A DNA stretch of 51,101 bases from Clostridium liquoris (GTDB lineage: Bacteria > Bacillota > Clostridia > Clostridiales > Clostridiaceae), in the NCBI RefSeq assembly GCF_002995785.1, contig NZ_PVXO01000068.1, positions 1-51,101 on the forward strand, in the 5' to 3' direction. Both the position numbers and the translations under genes were made by a program. Below are positions 34,975 through 44,968 of the stretch, in pieces (position 1 is the stretch's first letter; each line of letters opens with the position of its first letter). The notes below the pieces were generated by a model. That model did not search any database and was not told where the DNA came from. It saw only the letters and a list, made by a program, of their open reading frames with translations.

Positions 34975-35718
34975 TTAATTTTTAAATAAAATACTATTGA
35001 GAATTTCTTCTCTAAGTGTTAAAAACTCTGGGCTTGTAATATCCCTGTAGTAATCCAATGGTACAGAAATTTGTTTTATAATACTGCCCTCATCCACAAT
35101 TACAACATTCTGGCCTAAATATACTGCTTCCTCTACGTCATGAGTAACAAATATTATTGTCTTTTTATATTCCCTGAAAATATTAATAAATTCATTCTGC
35201 AGTTTTCTTCTATTAAAGGCATCCAAAGCTCCAAAAGGTTCATCCATTAATATTATTTCTGGATCATAGCAAAGCGTTCTGCCTAAAGAAACCCTTTGTG
35301 CCATGCCTCCAGAAATCTGTGAAGGATAGGCATCCTTAAATTTCTCTAGTCCTAACATGCTTAAGTATTTATGAACTATTTCATGAATTTCACTGTTATT
35401 TTTATTTTCCGCCATAGGGAAGGCCATATTTTGCTCCACTGTTAGCCATGGCATTAATCTAGGCTCTTGAAAAACAATTCCTACTCTTTTTGAATTATGG
35501 TCATTTTCATTACAGTGTGTAAATTCCAATTGACCTGTACTTTGTTTTTCTAAACCGCATATTATTCTAAGCAAAGTGGTTTTCCCGCAGCCGCTTTTCC
35601 CAACAATAGCTGTAAAGCTCTCATTTTCTATAGATAAGTTTATATCATTAAGCGCTTTTACTTTTTTATCATTTATAAGAAAAGTCTTGGACAGATTCTT
35701 TATTATCAGCCCCGCCAT
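34975..35718 (-). CDS. ABC transporter ATP-binding protein (SsuB/TauB type)
   Basis: 247 residues. Walker A GKSGCGKTT, Q-loop FQEPRLMPW, ABC signature ISGGMAQRVSLGR, Walker B EIILMDEPFGALD, and the switch His in FVTHDVEEA are all intact. The LMPWL variant of the Q-loop is usual for the SsuB/TauB/NrtD class. ATG 35718 has AAGGGGTG 5-6 nt upstream, within the end of the permease gene, giving a 50-bp overlap that implies translational coupling. Confidence 0.94.
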   Translation of the reverse strand: MAGLIIKNLSKTFLINDKKVKALNDINLSIENESFTAIVGKSGCGKTTLLRIICGLEKQSTGQLEFTHCNENDHNSKRVGIVFQEPRLMPWLTVEQNMAFPMAENKNNSEIHEIVHKYLSMLGLEKFKDAYPSQISGGMAQRVSLGRTLCYDPEIILMDEPFGALDAFNRRKLQNEFINIFREYKKTIIFVTHDVEEAVYLGQNVVIVDEGSIIKQISVPLDYYRDITSPEFLTLREEILNSILFKN

Positions 35719-36457
35719 GTTTCACCCCTTTTCCATAAAAATTGATTATGCATATAAAAATATGATCTATAGCATATCCCAATAATCCTATAGACAATAT
35801 TCCAACAATTATAATATCTGGTCTTGAAAGTTGCTCTGCATCCATTATCATATAACCTATGCCTGAAGATGCTGCTATTAATTCAGCAGCTACCAATGAT
35901 CTCCAACTATACCCAAGCCCTAACTGTATACCAGTAATTATGGATGGAACTGCCTGTGGTAAAATTATTTTTAAAAATTTATCTTTAGAGCTAAAATTAA
36001 AAACCTCCCCTACCTCTAAAAGCTTTTTATCATAGTTAGTTATACCATTCAATGTGCTTGAAAAAACCGGGAAAAATGTAGCAAGAAATATAACCGCTAA
36101 TTTTGAAGCTTCTCCTATACCAAACCATAATATCAACATTGGAGTAACCGCAATAGGTGGGACATGTCTACCAAACTCTAAAATAGGATCTACATAAGAC
36201 TTAACTCCATCACTGATCCCAACTAATATGGCAGATGGAAAGGCAATTATGAAAGTTATAATAAATCCCAAGAAAACCCTGCCTAAGCTTACAGTCAAAT
36301 TTTTTATTAAAATTCCACTTTTAAATAGTGTATATGCTGTTTCAGCTACAGTTATAGGGCTTGGTATTATATAATCATTAAATATATGTAACGCTGAGCC
36401 TGCCCACCATATAAAAATAATTATCAGTGGAATAAATAATCCCTTTAATCTTTTCAT
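35669..36457 (-). CDS. ABC transporter permease (SsuC/TauC type)
   Basis: 262 residues, about six membrane helices with the binding-protein-dependent permease loop EVGEVFNFSSKDKFLKIILPQAVPSIITGIQLGLGYSWRSLV (EAA motif region). GRHVPPIAVTPMLILWFG is also typical of the SsuC class. GAAAGGATC precedes ATG 36457. It is first in the operon, directly behind a leader with a terminator (36485-36521), so expression is likely set by attenuation. Confidence 0.93.
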   Translation of the reverse strand: MKRLKGLFIPLIIIFIWWAGSALHIFNDYIIPSPITVAETAYTLFKSGILIKNLTVSLGRVFLGFIITFIIAFPSAILVGISDGVKSYVDPILEFGRHVPPIAVTPMLILWFGIGEASKLAVIFLATFFPVFSSTLNGITNYDKKLLEVGEVFNFSSKDKFLKIILPQAVPSIITGIQLGLGYSWRSLVAAELIAASSGIGYMIMDAEQLSRPDIIIVGILSIGLLGYAIDHIFICIINFYGKGVKHGGADNKESVQDFSYK

Positions 36458-36646
36458 GAAATGATCCTTTCATAATAAAAATAAAAACTTTCCCATAAAC
36501 ATCATAAATTTAGGGAAAGTTAGATTACTTTTCTTGTATTCCAGCTCCCCTTTCAGATTAGATTTTCCTCTCTGTTAGGTTATACTTTTATTTATTTTCA
36601 TTTGTTTATCCAATACTTCAGAAATTCTCCAAAGATATCCGAAATT
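36458..36646 (-). ncRNA. unclassified riboswitch-like leader of the ABC operon
   Basis: The transcript from the promoter at 36653-36681 would have about 188 nt before the permease ATG and includes a strong intrinsic terminator (36485-36521) placed right before the ribosome site. A segment AGGGGAG (about 36550-36556) could pair with CTTTCCC of the terminator to form an antiterminator (7 bp, two G-U). The upstream part (36560-36640) is conserved-looking and G/A-rich with several short helices. The layout is that of a terminator-type riboswitch or T-box-like attenuator, but it lacks the hallmark motifs of TPP, SAM, guanidine-I or T-box RNAs. The class call is open. Confidence 0.5.
36485..36521 (-). 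terminator. leader (attenuation) terminator of the ABC operon
   Basis: On the minus strand AACTTTCCC-TAAA pairs with TTTA-GGGAAAGTT around a short loop, then TTTTATTTTTATT. It lies 28 bp upstream of the permease start codon and its gene cluster, not after a gene. Confidence 0.8.
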
Positions 36647-36652
36647 AAAATT

Positions 36653-36681
36653 ATTATAGCACGATTATTATATTTTCACAA
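36653..36681 (-). promoter_or_regulatory. promoter of the ABC operon
   Basis: Minus strand TTGTGA (36681-36676), 17-nt spacer, perfect TATAAT (36658-36653). Confidence 0.7.
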
Positions 36682-36815
36682 TGCCCGGGAATGGATCGTT
36701 ATCCATGGTGTTTAACTTTACTAAAACTTAATTTAATTCAATTTAAAATAAAAAAACGCGCTAAGTTTTTACCTAACATGATTTTCCATCTTATAAACAA
36801 TTATTTATAAAGAAA

Positions 36816-36856
36816 AACAGAGACAACCCTAATCCTAAATTAAAGTTATCTCTGTT
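36816..36856 (-). terminator. terminator of the YpmS-like gene
   Basis: AACAGAGACAAC / GTTATCTCTGTT (12 bp, one G-U) followed on the minus strand by TTTTTC. It is 62 bp past the stop at 36918. Confidence 0.8.
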
Positions 36857-36917
36857 CTTATATTATTGATTTTTCGTCATTTTTCGGGCGGGGTCTAACC
36901 TTGCGCTCCTAGTTTAA

Positions 36918-37817
36918 CTACATTCCAAAAACATTTCTAAGTTCATTTATATTTTCTGGGTTTATATTAGAATATATAGCAGCTTTTACCGCAGCTTTTT
37001 GCTGAGAATTCAGTTTGCTGTATATGCTTTTTATTTTGGCCACATCTCTTTCATAATTATAGGAAGGATTTGCTGCCATATTACTTGAGCAGGATGCCAT
37101 TATGCTTATTATTTGTTCTCCGCCTGCAGAACCTGCAGAATCTATAGCTTCATGTAATTGTCCACTTATATTTGAAAGTACTGCGGCTTTCGATGAATTC
37201 TTTTTTTCTATATTTTTCTCATTATTAGACAATGAATCTTTCTCAAATTTGCCAATTTTCATAGTTAGTATTCCATTGTTTATATCTAAAGAAGTTATGG
37301 AAAAAGGTATTAATTTTTTACTTATTTCAATGTTTCCATTTTCTATGATTAAATTATCCCCTGCATATTTTTTTAGCGTATTCATTACAAAGGACTTAGG
37401 TAAAGACAATTTACCTAACTTAAAGCTTTCTGGACTATAGATTATTTTTTCATCCTTACATTCTAAAGTTCCCTTGGTATAAAAAAGAATCTCCCTTCCT
37501 TTATATAATACAGGAACCTTAAAGCCTATATATTTATCCTGTAAAAATCCTTCCGGTGTTTTTATAGTTATATTTCCTTTTTTCTTAGGATTTTTATACA
37601 GTGCAGATAATATATCGTTAAATTCTGTTGAATTTATAGATATTGCTGTACCTTCTTTTTCTGCTCCTCTTATTTTATTTATACCAGCTATAGATGAGCT
37701 ATTACCTTTAGTATAATTTCCTTTACTTAGAGTCAAAGTATATAATGTTCCAAAAGCTACTACAATTATTATTAAAAATATTACTATGAATTTAAATAAT
37801 TTTTTCATGCTCTTCAC
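36918..37817 (-). CDS. membrane-anchored YpmS (DUF2140)-like protein
   Basis: 299 residues. One N-terminal membrane segment (about 7-27) is followed by an external beta-rich domain. Segments FLQDKYIGFKVPVLYKGREILFYTKGTLECKDEKIIYSPESFKLGKLSLPKSFVMNTLKKY read like the DUF2140/YpmS family (LPxSYVxxxLKKY in family members); this is a pattern match, not a search. The C-terminal 90 residues (from about 205) are an extra Ala/Ser/Asn-rich helical part ending INELRNVFGM with no counterpart I know. Function unknown. It is a single gene between two terminator-bounded units. Confidence 0.6.
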   Translation of the reverse strand: MKSMKKLFKFIVIFLIIIVVAFGTLYTLTLSKGNYTKGNSSSIAGINKIRGAEKEGTAISINSTEFNDILSALYKNPKKKGNITIKTPEGFLQDKYIGFKVPVLYKGREILFYTKGTLECKDEKIIYSPESFKLGKLSLPKSFVMNTLKKYAGDNLIIENGNIEISKKLIPFSITSLDINNGILTMKIGKFEKDSLSNNEKNIEKKNSSKAAVLSNISGQLHEAIDSAGSAGGEQIISIMASCSSNMAANPSYNYERDVAKIKSIYSKLNSQQKAAVKAAIYSNINPENINELRNVFGM

Positions 37818-37931
37818 TCCTATTCAATGGATCTTACATTGAATATTATAACATTTAATTTTATATCTAACTATTAATATTTAGAAAACTTTTAGGAAAA
37901 ACTCAGACAATGGATTCACTCCAATTCCAAT

Positions 37932-39536
<1,605 letters not shown>

Positions 39537-39701
39537 TTATTATATTTATCTTTATCCATTTAACAATTAACAATGAACAGAGAACAATTATGGGTAACTT
39601 TTATCTACTGTTCACTACTAAAGTTATTTATGCAAAAATTCCAAACGTAAACATCCAACATTATATCATATTAAACTTACGCCGGCTATATTTTTTATTT
39701 A

Positions 39702-40802
39702 CTACTGTGCTCTATATAAAATCTCTTGCAGATCTTTATCTGTAAGCTCATAATGATAAAATTCCTTATAAAATTCCTTTGTTTCCTTAGCTATATCTAC
39801 TTTTGTTTCATTTGGGTATAAAAGTCCACAAAGCCATTTGATACCTATTATCCTGTTTACAGATGTTGGTCTGTCAAACCAGTTATAGGGAACCTGTGGT
39901 ATTTGATATACTTTTTTATCTTTAACTGCTTTTATGGCTTTCCAGTCCTTATTGTTAACTATATTCTCATAGGCACTATTTATTTTGCCATTTTCTATGA
40001 CAGCTCTTGTTATTATAACTTCTGGATTAAGGGCTATAAGCTGTTCTAAAGATATTTGAGTATTTCCATAACTGCTTTTGTTGGAACTGGATTTTACTAC
40101 ATTTTCTCCTCCAGCAATTTGTAATACTTCATTTCTTTCAGAGTCCTTTGGTTCGGTTTCTAATCCATTTAACCCTTCTGCATAGTATACCTTTACCCTT
40201 TTATCCTCTGGTATTTTAGCAGTTTCATCTATGGTTTTCCTGCAGTAATCTCCTAACTTTTTAGCTCTTTCTCCTTCTTTAAGTGCTTTTCCTAAAAATT
40301 CATAGGTTTTATCTGCATTTAATAAACTGTTGTCCCCTATTATAACAGGTACATTTAACTGCTTCTGGATTCTATCTGCTGTGGATTTTTCCTTGTCGTT
40401 AATTGCAGAAACATGGATTATAATATCAGGCTTAGCCTTTAAAATTACCTCTGGATTCCCTGTGGTATCCTTCCCATACCATCCCCCTAGTTTAGGAAGA
40501 TTTCTATACTTTTCCGGAATAAACTTCTTTTCTTCTTCTGTAAGTTTAACATTCCATCCTACCAGCTTGTCAGGATTTAAAGTATAAACCATAACTGTCC
40601 CCGCTGGATTAGTTGCATATATTCTTTCTATTTTATCTGGCAGCTTTACTTCTCTTCCTGCCATATCCTTTATTACATTGGATTCAGCTTTTTTAGTTTC
40701 TACATTTTTACTCACAGTTTCATCTTGTTTACTACCACAACCTGTAAAAAGAGTAATGATAAATACTATTGATAAAATAAGTGAAAATATTTTTTTCTTC
40801 AT
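39702..40802 (-). CDS. iron/metal-chelate ABC transporter substrate-binding lipoprotein
   Basis: 366 residues. Lipobox FTGC (Cys22). The mature part is a FecB/BtuF-type fold: DMAGREVKLPDKIERIYATN, LVGWNVKL, the PEVILKAKPDIIIHVSA segment, and LNPEVIITR. A distinctive YAEGLNGLETEPKDSERNEVLQIAGGENV segment is seen in a subset of such proteins. Ligand could be ferric siderophore, cobalamin, haem or molybdate/tungstate; the gene for a MocA-like nucleotidyltransferase in the same operon favours a molybdenum link but does not prove it. It is 13 bp after the ATPase gene. Confidence 0.9.
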   Translation of the reverse strand: MKKKIFSLILSIVFIITLFTGCGSKQDETVSKNVETKKAESNVIKDMAGREVKLPDKIERIYATNPAGTVMVYTLNPDKLVGWNVKLTEEEKKFIPEKYRNLPKLGGWYGKDTTGNPEVILKAKPDIIIHVSAINDKEKSTADRIQKQLNVPVIIGDNSLLNADKTYEFLGKALKEGERAKKLGDYCRKTIDETAKIPEDKRVKVYYAEGLNGLETEPKDSERNEVLQIAGGENVVKSSSNKSSYGNTQISLEQLIALNPEVIITRAVIENGKINSAYENIVNNKDWKAIKAVKDKKVYQIPQVPYNWFDRPTSVNRIIGIKWLCGLLYPNETKVDIAKETKEFYKEFYHYELTDKDLQEILYRAQ

Positions 40803-40815
40803 TGACGAATCCTCC

Positions 40816-41583
40816 TTATATTATGGGCAAAAAACCCTTTATATTTTCTTCATTAACAAAATGTGTATTTACTCCGTAGATTTCTTTTAGGTTTTCCTCT
40901 GTCATGATTTTTGATGGATCTCCATTTTTAAATATTTCTCCTCTTTCCATAAGGGCTACTTTAGTGCCACATAAAAATACATGATTTGGATGGTGAGTTG
41001 TCATTATTAGCCCTATATTTGAATAGGTTACAAGATTTCCTATATGTTCTAATACTCTAATTTGATTACCAAAATCTAAGTTAGAAGTAGGCTCATCCAA
41101 TATTAGTATTTTTGGTTCCTGAGCCAAAGCTCTAGCTATTAATACAAGCTGTCTTTCCCCTCCACTTATTTCTGTATAATATTTTTCCTTCATATTATAT
41201 ATATTTAATTTAGAAAGAAGATTGTCCACAAGTTCCTCATCTCTATGGCTTGGTGAACTAAAGTTTCCTATGTAAGGGCATCTTCCCATAAGCACCACAT
41301 CCTTAACCACATAGGGAAAAGGCGGCACATGGGCTTGAGGAACATACCCTATTAACTTAGCTATTTCTTTTCTCTGCATATTATAAATACTTTGCCCATC
41401 TAAAAGTATTTCTCCACATTTAGGTTTTATAAAACCTAATATGGTTTTAAAAAGAGTGGTTTTTCCAACACCATTAGCGCCTAAAATACAAAGTGCTTCT
41501 CCTGATTCTACCTTTAAACTTATGTTTTTTATTACTTCGCTGCCCTTGTATCCACTGCTTATATTTTTTAATTCCAATATCAT
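40816..41583 (-). CDS. FecE-type ABC transporter ATP-binding protein
   Basis: 255 residues. Walker A GANGVGKTTL, signature SGGERQLVLIARAL, Walker B ILILDEPTSNLD, and switch His in MTTHHPNHV (a doubled His) are intact. The YVPQAHVPPFPYVVKDVVLMGR segment places it in the FecE/BtuD class. ATG 41583 is preferred with GAGAGG 6-7 nt upstream. It overlaps the permease stop by an ATGA. Confidence 0.95.
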   Translation of the reverse strand: MILELKNISSGYKGSEVIKNISLKVESGEALCILGANGVGKTTLFKTILGFIKPKCGEILLDGQSIYNMQRKEIAKLIGYVPQAHVPPFPYVVKDVVLMGRCPYIGNFSSPSHRDEELVDNLLSKLNIYNMKEKYYTEISGGERQLVLIARALAQEPKILILDEPTSNLDFGNQIRVLEHIGNLVTYSNIGLIMTTHHPNHVFLCGTKVALMERGEIFKNGDPSKIMTEENLKEIYGVNTHFVNEENIKGFLPII

Positions 41584-42653
41584 ACCCAACCTCTCTTTAT
41601 ATTCACCATAAGATATAGGAAAAATGGTGCTCCTATTATAGAAGTAAGTATACCTATGGGAATTTCTGTGGAAGCTATGTTTCTTGCTATATTGTCTACC
41701 AATATAAGATAACTGCCTCCTGCAAGTATGGATGTGGGAATAAGATACTTATAATTAGATCCCACAAGTATTCTTGCAAAGTGTGGAATTATAAGTCCGA
41801 CCCAACCTATAAGACCGCTAACGGAAACAGAGGATGAAATTATAATGGTAGAAGCCGCTATTACAACTATTCTCAAGTTTTTTGTTTCAACTCCCATAGC
41901 CATGGCTTCCTCTTCTCCAAAGGCCATAATATTTAATTTCCATCTTACAAGCATAATTAGGATTATACCTGACAATATAGGAAGGGCTATAATGTATAGG
42001 TCGCTTTTATTTATAGAGGAAAGGCTTCCCATAAGCCAAAATGTTATGTCCGGAAGCTTACTATAAGGATCTGCAACATATTTTATTAAAGAAACAAGTG
42101 AGGAAAAGAGAGTGGATATAAGCATGCCTGACAGAATCAATATCAATGTAGAATCACCATGCTTACATATCTTTTCACTTATCATATAGGTTATAACCAC
42201 TGCAGTAATCCCAAATAAAAATGACATTATTTGAATTCCAAATATGCTAAAAGAATAAAGTATCCCTAATGCCGCTCCAAAGGCTGCTCCTGAGGAAGCC
42301 CCCAATATATCTGGAGATACCATAGGATTTTTAAACATACCTTGATAGGCCACTCCAGCTGTTCCAAGGCCTGCCCCTATAAGAAGCCCTGCAAAAATTC
42401 TAGGCAGTCTTATATTAAATATTACAGTATATATTTCTTCTGGCATATTTAAGTCTTCCCTAAGTATCTTACTAACAATACTATTTAACACTTGTATTGG
42501 TGATATGTAGTACTTTCCGATAATTAAAGATATAAATATTAATACCATTAAAAAAATAAATAAAATAATATTTACTTTGCTTTCTTTTGAAATTCTACGT
42601 GTTTTATTACCAATATTTGCGGCTGCTGACTCTAATGGCAAACCCTTTCCCAT
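41580..42653 (-). CDS. FecCD-type ABC transporter permease
   Basis: 357 residues, about ten membrane helices. Family hallmarks are RLPRIFAGLLIGAGLGTAGVAYQGMFKNPMVSPDILGASSGAAFGAALG, MGSLSSINKSD and VSGLIGWVGLIIPHFARILVGSNYKYLIP. ATG 42653 has AAGGAGA 8 nt upstream; an in-frame GTG at 42659 is closer to the site and less likely. It is preceded by the MocA-like gene (41 bp) and overlaps the ATPase gene. Confidence 0.95.
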   Translation of the reverse strand: MGKGLPLESAAANIGNKTRRISKESKVNIILFIFLMVLIFISLIIGKYYISPIQVLNSIVSKILREDLNMPEEIYTVIFNIRLPRIFAGLLIGAGLGTAGVAYQGMFKNPMVSPDILGASSGAAFGAALGILYSFSIFGIQIMSFLFGITAVVITYMISEKICKHGDSTLILILSGMLISTLFSSLVSLIKYVADPYSKLPDITFWLMGSLSSINKSDLYIIALPILSGIILIMLVRWKLNIMAFGEEEAMAMGVETKNLRIVVIAASTIIISSSVSVSGLIGWVGLIIPHFARILVGSNYKYLIPTSILAGGSYLILVDNIARNIASTEIPIGILTSIIGAPFFLYLMVNIKRGWV

Positions 42654-42694
42654 AAACACTTCTCCTTTTTTAGTTGACAGAAGACAATTGACAG

Positions 42695-43291
42695 TTATGG
42701 ATGCTTGATTATTTGATCATTAGTTTCTAAATTGCAGTAACTTTCAACATCATCAATATCACGTCCCTGCTTTTCATCCCGTATATTTATAAATTTTACG
42801 CTGTTTATGTTATCTTTTATTATGCCCCTTGCCCCTATATCCCCTTGAAGTTTTAATAGGTCTTCTTTAAATTTAACTGGAAATATAACAGGATTTCCTC
42901 TATTTTCCCCATAGATAGGTACTACAATGTGGTCTTTGTCTTTGTTAAATTCATCAATCAATTTATTTATGGTGTCACATTTTAAGTAAGGTTGATCCCC
43001 TACAAAGAACATATATGCTTCTGTTTTATTATTAGAACCTTTTACACCTAGCTTTATGGATTGACTTTGCCCTAAATAAGCTTGATTATTATAAATAGTT
43101 TTTATGTGGTATCCATTTAATATAGATTTTACATTGGAGTTTCTATATACTAAAATAATTTCCCCCACTTTTGAGTTTTTTGCTTCTTTTACTACTCTTT
43201 CCACCATAGGAATATTTTCAATAGTCATTGCTAACTTTTCTTTTTTCATTCTCCTTCCAAAGCCTGAGGCCATTACTATAGCTGAAATCAA
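42695..43291 (-). CDS. MocA/MobA-like nucleotidyltransferase
   Basis: 198 residues. The nucleotide-binding loop SAIVMASGFGRRMKKEKLAM fits the MocA/MobA NTP-transferase group (MASGxxxRMGxxKL). GQSQSIKLGV and MFFVGDQPYLKCD (metal Asp), then PIYGENRGNPVIFP (GNP loop) and GDIGARGII follow. It may attach CMP to molybdopterin or act on another cofactor. The start is uncertain: TTG 43291 has GGGGTGG 7 nt upstream; a GTG at 43300 overlaps that site. Heading the FecBCD-type operon suggests the transporter serves the cofactor's metal. Confidence 0.75.
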   Translation of the reverse strand: MISAIVMASGFGRRMKKEKLAMTIENIPMVERVVKEAKNSKVGEIILVYRNSNVKSILNGYHIKTIYNNQAYLGQSQSIKLGVKGSNNKTEAYMFFVGDQPYLKCDTINKLIDEFNKDKDHIVVPIYGENRGNPVIFPVKFKEDLLKLQGDIGARGIIKDNINSVKFINIRDEKQGRDIDDVESYCNLETNDQIIKHP

Positions 43292-43434
43292 AATAACCAC
43301 CCCAATATTTTTGTCTAAATTTTATTTACTATATTTTCATTATGTACAAATAAGGTTTAATTTATTAAGGTTGTAATAATATTTCTAAATCTTTTGCAAA
43401 TAATTTGTTATAATAATGCTTAGGTGATAGAATT

Positions 43435-43989
43435 ATGTATAATATCTTTTTAACCGGCGAAAAAGGTATAGGTAAAACTACAATTATAAATAAAATATTA
43501 AGCCGTATTAATTGTGAAGCCGATGGATATACTGTAAAGCCTATAATTGAAGGTACTTTAAAACATTTTTACATAACTTCTATTAAAGATGATGCTAAAA
43601 AAGCTTTAATGGCCACAGGAGATACTACTAAAAGGAAAATTATTAATATTTATGGGGATTCTCTAAATAAATTTGGAACTGAATTAGTAAATAACAGCGT
43701 TAATACAAAAGATATAATTATTCTAGATGAAATAGGTTTTATTGAATCCAAATGCAGCAATTTTAAAAACTCCATAATAAACGCTTTAAATTCAAACAAA
43801 ATAGTCATTGGAGTGTTAAAAGAATTCAATGGCGATTTTATCAACAGCATTAAAAAAAGAGAAGATGTGATTTTGTTTACGGTTAGTGAAAAGAATCGTG
43901 ACGAACTGCCAGGGGTTATTTTGAATATTTTAACTAGAAGGGGTGATACAAATGATTCGACCTGTAAAAAGAGTAGCAGCTATTCATGA
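43435..43989 (+). CDS. THEP1-like nucleoside-triphosphatase
   Basis: 184 residues. Walker A GEKGIGKTTI at the N-terminus and Walker B IIILDEIGFIESKC are clear. The fold and motif spacing match the THEP1 (NTPase_1) family, which hydrolyses NTPs in vitro and has no known in vivo partner. It is divergent from the MocA-like operon, and its 3' end overlaps the kinase gene by 38 bp, so the two are coupled. No ribosome site is obvious at ATG 43435 (upstream TAGGTGATAG gives weak pairing). Confidence 0.8.
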   Translation: MYNIFLTGEKGIGKTTIINKILSRINCEADGYTVKPIIEGTLKHFYITSIKDDAKKALMATGDTTKRKIINIYGDSLNKFGTELVNNSVNTKDIIILDEIGFIESKCSNFKNSIINALNSNKIVIGVLKEFNGDFINSIKKREDVILFTVSEKNRDELPGVILNILTRRGDTNDSTCKKSSSYS

Positions 43990-44824
43990 CTTATCTGGAT
44001 TTGGCAGATCTTCTTTAACTGCTATTATACCAATACTTTCAACCATGGGAATACAGGTTTGTCCTGTGCCTACTGCTATATTGTCTACTCATACTGGAGA
44101 CTTTGAAGGCTACAGTTTTGTGGATCTTACAGACTCCATGGAGGCCTATATAGAACATTGGCACAAACTTAATATTGATTTTGACTGCATCTACAGCGGT
44201 TTTTTAGGTTCTGTTAGACAAATTAATATTGTTTCAAAATTTATAGATTTATTTTACCATGATGACTGCCTGGTTGTTGTAGATCCTGTTATGGCCGACA
44301 ATGGTAAACTTTATACTACCATGACAGAGGAAATGGTAGAAAATATGAGAAAACTAATTAGTAAAGCAAATATAATAACTCCTAATTTTACGGAAGCCGC
44401 CTATCTTTTAGGAGAAGAATACAATACAGATATTAATGAAGATAAAATTAAAAAATGGATGATAAGACTTTCAGAAATGGGGCCAAATACTGTAATAATA
44501 ACCAGTGTACCCGATATTAAAGAAGATAAAACTACTAGCGTTATAGCTTATAACAAAGAAGATGATGTATTCTGGAAAGTAAGTTGTAAATACATTCCTA
44601 CATTTTATCCTGGCACAGGAGATGCCTTTACCAGCGTTTTAGTTGGAAGTCTTCTTCAAGGTGATAGCCTGCCTATAGCCCTAGATAGAGGTGTTCAATT
44701 CATAACAGCCTGTATAAAAGCAAGCTACGGGTTTAAATATCCACACAGAGAAGGAGTTCTCTTAGAAAGAGTTCTTGACACTTTGAGGTTACCTATGACC
44801 AGTAGCAGTTATGAACTTTTGTGA
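43952..44824 (+). CDS. pyridoxal/pyridoxamine kinase (ribokinase superfamily)
   Basis: 290 residues. It phosphorylates vitamin B6 vitamers to make PLP. Signatures are AIHDLSGFGRSSLTAIIPILSTMGIQVCPVPTAILSTHTG, the VDPVMADNGKLY segment, TPNFTEAAYLLG, and the active-site FYPGTGDAFTSVLVG (GTGD anion hole with catalytic Asp). The HTGDF near residue 45 favours PdxY/PdxK over ThiD. ATG 43952 uses AAGGGGTG 6 nt upstream, within the THEP1-like gene. The stop lies inside the following terminator. Confidence 0.92.
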   Translation: MIRPVKRVAAIHDLSGFGRSSLTAIIPILSTMGIQVCPVPTAILSTHTGDFEGYSFVDLTDSMEAYIEHWHKLNIDFDCIYSGFLGSVRQINIVSKFIDLFYHDDCLVVVDPVMADNGKLYTTMTEEMVENMRKLISKANIITPNFTEAAYLLGEEYNTDINEDKIKKWMIRLSEMGPNTVIITSVPDIKEDKTTSVIAYNKEDDVFWKVSCKYIPTFYPGTGDAFTSVLVGSLLQGDSLPIALDRGVQFITACIKASYGFKYPHREGVLLERVLDTLRLPMTSSSYELL

Positions 44825-44849
44825 AAAAAGCCCTTGTTGGCTTTTTCAC
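44821..44849 (+). terminator. terminator overlapping the kinase stop codon
   Basis: GTGAAAAAAGCC / GGCTTTTTCAC (one bulged A) around a 6-nt loop. The TGA stop is part of the left arm. Confidence 0.8.
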
Positions 44850-44867
44850 TTTTTACAGGAATTCTCT

Positions 44868-44916
44868 CCCAGGGGTCAGTCCCCTGAATCCATTCTTTCC
44901 CAGGGGTCTGTCCCCC
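44868..44916 (+). repeat. family B REP-like tandem dimer
   Basis: CCCAGGGGTCAGTCCCCTG (44868-44886) and CCCAGGGGTCTGTCCCCC (44899-44916), start-to-start 31 nt. The first is a perfect CAGGGG-TCAGT-CCCCTG hairpin. Confidence 0.85.
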
Positions 44917-44930
44917 AAATGCCAAAAAAT

Positions 44931-44959
44931 GGCATGGAAGCTTTTAAGCTTTCCATGCC
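44931..44959 (-). terminator. terminator of the coiled-coil gene
   Basis: GGCATGGAAGCTT / AAGCTTTCCATGCC (one bulged T). On the minus strand it is followed by ATTTTTTGG, right after the stop at 44969. Confidence 0.8.
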
Positions 44960-44968
44960 TATTAAAAT

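Noticed and set aside
36458-36646. TPP or guanidine-I riboswitch in the ABC operon leader
   Set aside because: The hallmark CTGAGA / ACCTGA blocks of TPP and the ACGG...AAAGCCCGGGAG block of guanidine-I are missing.
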